Shown here: piece by piece, positions 59,219 to 64,000 of the stretch
How the letters are laid out: each line of letters starts with the position of its first letter
Position numbering within the stretch: position 1 is the first letter of the stretch
Translations under genes and position numbers: made by a program
NCBI GenBank assembly: GCA_963789535.1
Contig: CAWBKU010000005.1
Span: forward strand, 744,001 to 808,000
Length of the DNA stretch: 64,000 nt
Reading direction: 5' to 3'
Origin: CAVXHQ01 sp963789535
GTDB lineage: Bacteria; Pseudomonadota; Alphaproteobacteria; Rhodobacterales; Rhodobacteraceae
The notes under the pieces: generated by a model
What the model was told of the DNA's origin: nothing
What the model saw: only the letters and a program-made list of their open reading frames with translations
Database searches by the model: none

Positions 59219-60166
59219 TCAGATCGACCAGCCGAAGCGGGTCAGATGGAAGAAGATCGGGGCGGCGAAGACGACCGAATCGAGCCGGTCGATGAAGCCG
59301 CCGTGGCCCGCGATCAGGTGGCCCCAGTCCTTGATCCCCCGGTCCCGCTTGATCGCCGACATCACGAGGCCGCCGAAGAAGCCCATCAGGCAGATGGCAA
59401 GCGCCATGAAGAACGCCTCGACGGGCGAGAACGGCGTGATCCAGAACAGGAACGTCCCGATCAGCGTGGCCGACAGGATGCCGCCGACGAACCCCTCCCA
59501 TGTCTTGGAGGGCGACAGGCGGGGCGCGATCTTGTGGCGCCCGGCGATCTTGCCCCAGACGTATTGCAGCACGTCCGAGAATTGCACCACGATCACCAGC
59601 CAGGCGATGAGCAGGACGCCGCGGCCCTCGTAGCCGGGGATCTGGAGGGTCAGAAGCGCCGGCACGTAGCTGGCGCAGAAGACGCAGATCATCAGGGCGA
59701 ACTGCGTCTCGGAGATGCGGATCAGAAAGTCGTCGCTGTCGCCCTTCAGCGCGGTGAAGATCGGCAACAGCAGGAAGACGTAGACGGGGATGTAGATCGA
59801 GTAGAGGCCATACCAGTCGATCCAGATCAGGTAATACTGGAATGGCAGGATGACGAAGAACGCGATGAGGAGCGACCAGTGGTCGGCGCGGTTCTTGGTC
59901 GTCAGCGTCAGGAACTCGCGCAGGGCCGCGAACGACAGGAAGGCGAAGAGCAGGATCACGCCCGCGCGCCCGGCGAGGAACGCCAGCCCGAGGAACAGGA
60001 CCATCGTCCACCACGCGAGGATGCGGGCGATCAGGTTCTCGATCGCGGGGTTCGAGCGGTCCGGGGCGACGCGCGCGCGCAACCCGTAGGCGATGGCGGT
60101 CGCGACGGCGAGAAACGCGAAGGTGCCCGCCAGCAGCAGGACGAGATCCGAGGTGCTGCCGCTCAT
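59219..60166 (-). CDS. Phosphatidate cytidylyltransferase (CdsA family)
   Basis: A 315-residue polytopic membrane protein with about eight helices. CdsA makes CDP-diacylglycerol from phosphatidate and CTP, the donor used by the CDP-alcohol transferase encoded nearby. The signature is complete: SAIKRDRGIKDWGHLIAGHGGFIDRLD near residue 270 (S-x-x-K-R-x4-K-D...H-G-G-x-x-D-R-x-D). SPSKTWEGFVGG near 220 is another conserved loop. It overlaps the PlsC-like gene as ATGA. As a second CdsA-like gene in an operon of its own, it may serve a specialised lipid rather than bulk synthesis. Confidence 0.92.
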   Translation of the reverse strand: MSGSTSDLVLLLAGTFAFLAVATAIAYGLRARVAPDRSNPAIENLIARILAWWTMVLFLGLAFLAGRAGVILLFAFLSFAALREFLTLTTKNRADHWSLLIAFFVILPFQYYLIWIDWYGLYSIYIPVYVFLLLPIFTALKGDSDDFLIRISETQFALMICVFCASYVPALLTLQIPGYEGRGVLLIAWLVIVVQFSDVLQYVWGKIAGRHKIAPRLSPSKTWEGFVGGILSATLIGTFLFWITPFSPVEAFFMALAICLMGFFGGLVMSAIKRDRGIKDWGHLIAGHGGFIDRLDSVVFAAPIFFHLTRFGWSI

Positions 60167-60909
60167 GTCGTGGCCTCCCCGGGCACGGGTTTCGGTGTCT
60201 CCTTGCGCGGCGCGGTCGCCAGCAGGGCGGCGCGGGCGCGGGAGAGGAAGGCGTCCTTGTCCTCGTCCGGCGCCACATGCAGGGCCGGGCCGAAGGTGAC
60301 GGTGCAGATCAGCGGCACGGGGATCACCTGCCCCTTGGGCATGATACGGTTGAGGTTCTCGATCCAGGCGGGGACCAGCTCGACGCTGGGCCGGCGGGCG
60401 CCGACGTTGTAGAGGCCCGCCTTGAACGGCAGCAGGCGCGCCTCGGTCATGTTGCGCTGCCCCTCGGGAAACAGGATCAGCGAGGCGCCGCCGTCGAGCG
60501 CATCGGTCATCTGGGCGATTGGATCGTCGCCCGCAGCGCGCAACTCGGGGCGACGTTCGATGAGGACGGCGTCGAGCACGTCGCGACCGATGAAACTGCG
60601 CAATTTGGAGGTGAGCCAGTAGTCGGCGGCGGCGACGGGGCGTGTCTTGCGGCGGATCGCGGGTGGCAGGACGGCCCAGATCATCGGCATGTCGGCGTTC
60701 GAGGTATGATTGGCGAAATAGATGCGCTGCACGTCGCGCGGCTCGCTCCCCGCCCAGTCGGCGCGCACGGCGGTCACGAGGCGCGCGGCCAGCGTGATGC
60801 CGTGACCGAAGACGCTTGCCGCGAAACGCCGGAGCGGCCCGGGCGGCGTCGGTTGCTGCGGTTCGAGCGGCGGCAGGGTCGCGGCCTTGGAGGCGGGGAG
60901 GTCGGTCAT
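60163..60909 (-). CDS. 1-acyl-glycerol-3-phosphate acyltransferase-like (PlsC) protein
   Basis: A 248-residue lysophospholipid acyltransferase-type protein. Motif I H-x4-D is IYFANHTSNADMPMIW near residue 88, and motif III is LILFPEGQRNMTEARLLPFKAGLYNVG near 165. The RDVLDAVLIERRPE segment is consistent with motif II. It would acylate a lysophosphatidate-like acceptor at the inner membrane to feed the CdsA-like enzyme downstream. It is the first enzyme gene after the TetR regulator, 52 bp away. Confidence 0.88.
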   Translation of the reverse strand: MTDLPASKAATLPPLEPQQPTPPGPLRRFAASVFGHGITLAARLVTAVRADWAGSEPRDVQRIYFANHTSNADMPMIWAVLPPAIRRKTRPVAAADYWLTSKLRSFIGRDVLDAVLIERRPELRAAGDDPIAQMTDALDGGASLILFPEGQRNMTEARLLPFKAGLYNVGARRPSVELVPAWIENLNRIMPKGQVIPVPLICTVTFGPALHVAPDEDKDAFLSRARAALLATAPRKETPKPVPGEATT

Positions 60910-60961
60910 GAATAGGCTGCTTCCGTCGGACAGGGTTTGGTCAGCATGGGCGCGCTTCTGG

Positions 60962-61564
60962 TCATCGGTCGGGCGCCGGGGTGGCGAGATTTTGCAGGAC
61001 GAGGGCGATCATCCGGTCGATCTCGGTCGCGGGGATGCCGGCGCTGGCGCGGTCGAGGGCGAGCAGGACGATGCCGTGGACCGCGGAAAAGAGCGCGCGC
61101 GTCAGGAGAGCGCGGTCGGTGGCGTCGAGGCCGGGGCGCAGTTCGGTCACGGGGGCGGCGATGAGGGCGAAGAGGCGCTCCATCTCGGCCAGATACCAGT
61201 CGGGAGCTGCCGCGTCCGGCGCACGTTCGAGGTCGAAGAGCGCGCGCCAGGCGTTGTGGTTGGCCGCAGCAAAGGCATGATAGGCCTGTGCCATGGCGAT
61301 CAGCCGGGCGACCGGCGGCAGGCCGGGGGGCGTGTGGGCGGTCACATGCGCGCCGAGGCGGGCAAAGGTGCGGGCGTTCACGGCAAGGACCAGTTCGTTC
61401 AGGTCGCCGACCGCGTTGTAGATGGCGCCGAGGGCGCAGCCCGCGTCCCGCGCCAGATCGCGCGCGCGAAGTGCTGCGAGGCCGTCGGCGGCGATGCGCG
61501 CCTCGGCCGCGTCGGTCAGCGTCTCGCGCAGGGCGGTGCGGCGGGTCTGGGCGGCGGTGGGCAT
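60962..61564 (-). CDS. TetR-family transcriptional regulator
   Basis: A 200-residue repressor-type protein. The N-terminal HTH is RRTALRETLTDAAEARIAADGLAALRARDLARDAGCALGAIYNAVGDLNELVLAVNARTFARL (about residues 9-65): the helix ALRARDLARDAGCALGAIYNAV is the DNA-reading part. The C-terminal helical ligand-binding domain is unassigned. It precedes the phospholipid operon on the same strand and lies downstream of a palindrome (TGAAC-N3-GTTCA), a probable self-binding site. ATG 61564 is chosen because the HTH starts close by. Confidence 0.88.
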   Translation of the reverse strand: MPTAAQTRRTALRETLTDAAEARIAADGLAALRARDLARDAGCALGAIYNAVGDLNELVLAVNARTFARLGAHVTAHTPPGLPPVARLIAMAQAYHAFAAANHNAWRALFDLERAPDAAAPDWYLAEMERLFALIAAPVTELRPGLDATDRALLTRALFSAVHGIVLLALDRASAGIPATEIDRMIALVLQNLATPAPDR

Positions 61565-61582
61565 GGCGGGCCTTCGGGGTCG

Positions 61583-61595
61583 TGAACTTTGTTCA
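61583..61595. promoter_or_regulatory. Palindrome TGAAC-TTT-GTTCA, probable TetR operator
   Basis: Perfect 5-bp arms with a 3-base spacer, 18 bases upstream of the tetR start codon, in the 68-bp gap after the enolase-superfamily gene. Its place at the head of the tetR/plsC/cdsA operon suits autoregulation. The match to this regulator is inferred. Confidence 0.5.
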
Positions 61596-61632
61596 TGACT
61601 AGGGGCCGACGGGCGCGAACGCAACAGATTTG

Positions 61633-62862
61633 TTACGTGTCGCGGGCCGGCGCGCCGCCTTCGAAGACGTTCGTCTCGTGATAGCTGACCGGCGCCTGCG
61701 CCATTTCGAGATGCAGGCCGTCGCCCTCGTAGGGGCGCGCGCGCGCGAGGGCCTCGTCGACCTCGATCCCGAGGCCGGGGGCGTCAGGCGGCGTGATGTA
61801 GCCGCGCGTGACGTCGAGAGCGCCGTGGACGAGGGCGTGGTGGAACGGCGTCTCGATGGTCTCGGCCATCAGGAAGTTGGGCGTGGCGGCGGCGAGCTGG
61901 ACATTCGCGGCCAGTTCGACCGGCCCGGCATAGAGGTGGGGCGCGAGCTGGGCATTGTAGGTCTCGGCGAGGATGGCGATCTTCTTGCCCTCCCAGAGCC
62001 CGCCCGCGCGCCCGAGGGCCGGTTGCAGGATGCGGGCGCCGTGGCGCAGGGCGGCGGCGAATTCCTGTTTCGTGGTCAGACGCTCGCCCACGGCGACGGG
62101 GATCGACGTGGCGTTCGCCACTTCACGCAATTGCTCGGGCGTGTCGGGCGGGATCGGTTCCTCGAACCACAGGGGGTCGTAGGGCGCGATGGCCTGTGCG
62201 AGGCGGATCGCGCCGCCGGTCGAGAACTGGCCGTGGGTGCCGAAGAGGAGGTCCGCCCGGTCGCCGACGGCGGCGCGGATGGCGGCGCAGAACGCGGCGG
62301 AGCGGGAGATGTCCGACAGCGCGGGCATATGGCCGGGTCGGATCGTGTAGGGTCCGGCGGGGTCGAACTTGACCGCTGTCCAGCCGTCGTCGGCGAGGGC
62401 GCTCGCGGCCTCGGCGGCCCTGTCCGGGTCGATCCAGAACGCGGGCAGCGGGTGGTGCGGCAGCGGGTAGAGGTAGGTATAGGCGCGGATGCGGTCGTTC
62501 ACACGGCCCCCCAGCAGCATGTGGACCGGCACGCCGCGCGCTTTGCCGAGGATGTCCCAGCACGCGATCTCGAGGCCCGAAAATGCGCCCATGACGGTCA
62601 GGTCGGGGCGCTGGGTAAAGCCCGCCGAATAGGCGCGGCGGAACATGAGTTCGACGTTGGCCGGATCCTCGCCGTGCATGTGGCGGGCGAACACGTCCTC
62701 GATCACCGCGCGCATGGCGGCGGGCCCGACACTGGCGGCATAGCACTCGCCCCAGCCGGTGATCCCGGTGTCGGTCGTGACCTTGACGAGGATCCAGTAG
62801 CGCCCGCCCCAGCCCGGCGCAGGCGGGGCGGTGACGATGATGTCGAGATGATCCAGCTTCAT
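61633..62862 (-). CDS. Mandelate racemase/muconate lactonizing-family enzyme
   Basis: A 409-residue enolase-superfamily enzyme, with the N-terminal capping domain and C-terminal barrel. Visible parts are RYWILVKVTTDTGITGWGECYAA, MGAFSGLEIACWDILGKARGVPVHMLLGGRVNDRIRAYTYL, AVKFDPAGPY (K-x-D), FGTHGQFSTGGAIRLAQ, WFEEPIPPDTPEQL (metal Glu) and VAVGERLTTKQEF, and LAPHLYAGPVELAAN. It looks like the acid-sugar dehydratase (galactonate or mannonate type) subgroup; the exact acid sugar is unknown. A barrel His ligand is in GTHGQF. It precedes tetR on the same strand. Confidence 0.88.
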   Translation of the reverse strand: MKLDHLDIIVTAPPAPGWGGRYWILVKVTTDTGITGWGECYAASVGPAAMRAVIEDVFARHMHGEDPANVELMFRRAYSAGFTQRPDLTVMGAFSGLEIACWDILGKARGVPVHMLLGGRVNDRIRAYTYLYPLPHHPLPAFWIDPDRAAEAASALADDGWTAVKFDPAGPYTIRPGHMPALSDISRSAAFCAAIRAAVGDRADLLFGTHGQFSTGGAIRLAQAIAPYDPLWFEEPIPPDTPEQLREVANATSIPVAVGERLTTKQEFAAALRHGARILQPALGRAGGLWEGKKIAILAETYNAQLAPHLYAGPVELAANVQLAAATPNFLMAETIETPFHHALVHGALDVTRGYITPPDAPGLGIEVDEALARARPYEGDGLHLEMAQAPVSYHETNVFEGGAPARDT

Positions 62863-62934
62863 GGTGCGCTCCCTCGGTAGCGGCAGAGTGACCGGGGCGT
62901 GGGACGAAGAAAAGGGGGAAGGCCGGGCGCCGGC

Positions 62935-63741
62935 CTAGGGCCAGGCGGAAAGGTCGGTCAGACCGAAATCCTCGGTGTGGACCGTGATGCCATCGGGTGC
63001 GAGGTCGATCAGACCGTAGGCGGCGGGTTCGGGCGCCTCGATGCTGGTGTCGGTGGTGTCGAAGAGCATCGGCATCTGGCCCACGAGACTCTTGAACACC
63101 GAAAACGGCACGCCCCGGTGGCTGCCGTGGATCGCGCGGTGGACGTGGCCCGCGACGATATGGGCGACGGTGCCGTGCCGGGCGATCAGGTCGTGCAGCG
63201 CCGCACCGTCGTTCAGCCGGATCGCATCCATCCCCGCAAAGCCGCTGCGGTGGGGCGGGTGGTGCAGGAAGAGGACGCAGCGACGGGATGTCGCGAGCTG
63301 CGATGACAGCCAGTCGAGACGGTCCGGGCCGAGGTGGCCGATATGGCGGACCGGGTAATCGTAGGGCGGCGCGTTGAGCGTATCGAGGAAGATCAGCCGG
63401 TCGCCGCCGTCATCCGGACCAAGGTCGAGGACTTGCTGGACGAAGCCGTTCGCGTCGACGGGCACCTCGGGGAACGCACCCTGAAACGCCGCGCGGTCGT
63501 CGTGGTTGCCGATCAGCAGATGCACGGGCAGGGGCGCCTCGGCGAGGATGTCGCGCAGCAGGGCGTAGGAGGCAGGGTCGCCGCGATGCGTAAGGTCGCC
63601 GGTAAGGACGATCCGGTCGGCATGGGCATGGCGGCCGATGTGGGCCAGCGCCGCCCGCAGGCGGGCGCAGGGGTCGATATAGAGCGGCGCGCGCGGCGCG
63701 GGCTCGATGTGCAGATCGGTGAGGACGGCGATCCGGGTCAT
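62935..63741 (-). CDS. Metallophosphoesterase (CpdA/GpdQ-like)
   Basis: A 268-residue calcineurin-like phosphoesterase. The dimetal motifs are all present: VLTDLHIEP (D-x-H), IVLTGDLTHRGD (G-D), LIGNHDDRAAF (G-N-H-D), VLFLHHPPHRSG (H) and IVAGHVHRAIHG (G-H-x-H). The set matches class III cyclic-nucleotide or glycerophosphodiester phosphodiesterases. The substrate cannot be named. The start ATG 63741 lies 9 bases after a GGAGG supplied by the adjacent dispersed repeat. Confidence 0.92.
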   Translation of the reverse strand: MTRIAVLTDLHIEPAPRAPLYIDPCARLRAALAHIGRHAHADRIVLTGDLTHRGDPASYALLRDILAEAPLPVHLLIGNHDDRAAFQGAFPEVPVDANGFVQQVLDLGPDDGGDRLIFLDTLNAPPYDYPVRHIGHLGPDRLDWLSSQLATSRRCVLFLHHPPHRSGFAGMDAIRLNDGAALHDLIARHGTVAHIVAGHVHRAIHGSHRGVPFSVFKSLVGQMPMLFDTTDTSIEAPEPAAYGLIDLAPDGITVHTEDFGLTDLSAWP

Positions 63742-63749
63742 CCGGTGGA

Positions 63750-63786
63750 GCCTCCGGCGGGAGTTGTTATGGCAACGTGAAGGGGG
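63750..63786 (-). repeat. Dispersed intergenic repeat, copy E
   Basis: The minus strand reads CCCCCTTCACGTTGCCATAA, continuing through the CTCCCGCCGGAGGC core. It matches the 37-bp copy at 3671 at 36 of 37 positions. It fills almost the whole gap between the alcohol dehydrogenase stop and the metallophosphoesterase start, and its GGAGG is in Shine-Dalgarno position for the latter. Confidence 0.9.
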
Positions 63787-63792
63787 CGGGTT

Positions 63793-64000
63793 TCAGAACA
63801 CGATGACGTTGCGCCGTGCGGCGCCGGATTTGGTGTCGGCGATCGCCTCGTTGATTTCAGAGAGCTGCCAGCGGCGCGAGATCAGTTCGTCGAGCTTCAG
63901 GCGGCCCTGTTCGTAGAGGTCGACGAGCCAGGGGATGTCGCGCCGGATCACGCTGTCTCCCATCGCCGAGCCGACGATCCCCTGTGCATCGTAGGCGAGG
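63793..64000 (-). CDS. Zinc-dependent alcohol dehydrogenase, C-terminal fragment
   Basis: Only the last 68 residues are in the window; the gene runs off the right edge. The fragment reads GIVGSAMGDSVIRRDIPWLVDLYEQGRLKLDELISRRWQLSEINEAIADTKSGAARRNVIVF, the C-terminal end of medium-chain alcohol dehydrogenases of the class III or aryl-alcohol type (G-S-x-x-G, D-x-P-x-L-V-x-L-Y-x-x-G-x-L, N-E-A). The catalytic zinc and NAD regions lie outside, so substrate is unknown. It is upstream of the metallophosphoesterase on the same strand. Confidence 0.85.
   Translation of the reverse strand, partial: LAYDAQGIVGSAMGDSVIRRDIPWLVDLYEQGRLKLDELISRRWQLSEINEAIADTKSGAARRNVIVF

Noticed and set aside
1..64000. 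CRISPR arrays, insertion sequences, prophage or integrative elements
   Set aside because: I found no regularly spaced repeats, transposase, integrase or att-like duplication; the only repeats are the five short dispersed elements and the local 11-bp pair.

Overview
The window is GC-rich, densely packed alphaproteobacterial DNA, most likely from a Rhodobacteraceae (Rhodobacter/Roseobacter-type) chromosome. The evidence is the LeuB type, an opgC-opgG-opgH glucan locus, an FAD-oxidoreductase/SelD fusion next to mnmH, a pbpC/alpha-2-macroglobulin pair, and dispersed intergenic repeats carrying a CTCCCGCCGGAGGC core. Genes commonly overlap by ATGA or GTGA junctions. One tRNA gene is present, tRNA-Pro(CGG). 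I see no IS element, prophage, integrase, CRISPR array or rRNA.

Layout. 0-4.7 kb: a truncated membrane protein, a secreted endonuclease/exonuclease/phosphatase-type protein, a GNAT-like protein, leuB and a DMT exporter. 4.8-8.5 kb: tRNA-Pro, then a minus-strand operon of a ThDP enzyme, a class III CoA-transferase and a nitrilase-family amidohydrolase. 8.9-14.9 kb: a TTC38-like TPR protein and the periplasmic glucan genes opgC (frameshifted), opgG and opgH. 14.9-18.0 kb: a secreted esterase and a rhodanese, then a three-gene operon of two Cys-containing secreted proteins and a SCO copper chaperone. 18.0-21.6 kb: a sitABCD-type manganese/iron ABC transporter whose promoter carries two identical 15-bp palindromes. 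21.6-25.4 kb: an L,D-transpeptidase, mnmH (selU) and a convergent FAD-SelD fusion (frameshifted). 25.6-30.2 kb: a PNPOx-like protein and an AttEFGH-like ABC system. 30.3-38.6 kb: pbpC, a giant alpha-2-macroglobulin and yaaA. 38.8-39.3 kb: two tiny overlapping genes.

39.3-53.4 kb is an eleven-gene minus-strand cluster and the best candidate for an undescribed system. In transcription order it encodes a glycogen-debranching-type glucosidase, an MGH1-like glucosidase, an iron-sulfur-motif GMC flavoprotein, a ferritin-like protein, a sugar-dehydrogenase small subunit without a Tat signal, an IolE-like dehydratase, a PPC/DUF296 protein, a ketose-3-epimerase-like TIM barrel, a dimeric alpha/beta-barrel protein, a stand-alone flavodiiron-type metallo-beta-lactamase domain, and a 758-residue EF-hand protein with a C-terminal Erv/ALR-like domain. 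The gene set suggests release of glucose units, FAD-dependent oxidation of a sugar, and isomerisation or dehydration of the keto-sugar in the cytoplasm, together with several redox or oxygen-handling folds.

53.8-64 kb: a broken small gene, dTDP-sugar genes rfbB and rfbC with divergent rfbA (frameshifted) but no rfbD, a Gfo/Idh/MocA oxidoreductase, a TetR-led phospholipid operon (PlsC, CdsA, small membrane protein, CDP-alcohol phosphatidyltransferase), an enolase-superfamily enzyme, a metallophosphoesterase and the C-terminus of a zinc alcohol dehydrogenase.

Five genes carry reading-frame breaks, all net +1. Four look like single inserted bases and could be sequence errors. The fifth coincides with a 25-bp unit flanked by 11-bp direct repeats.
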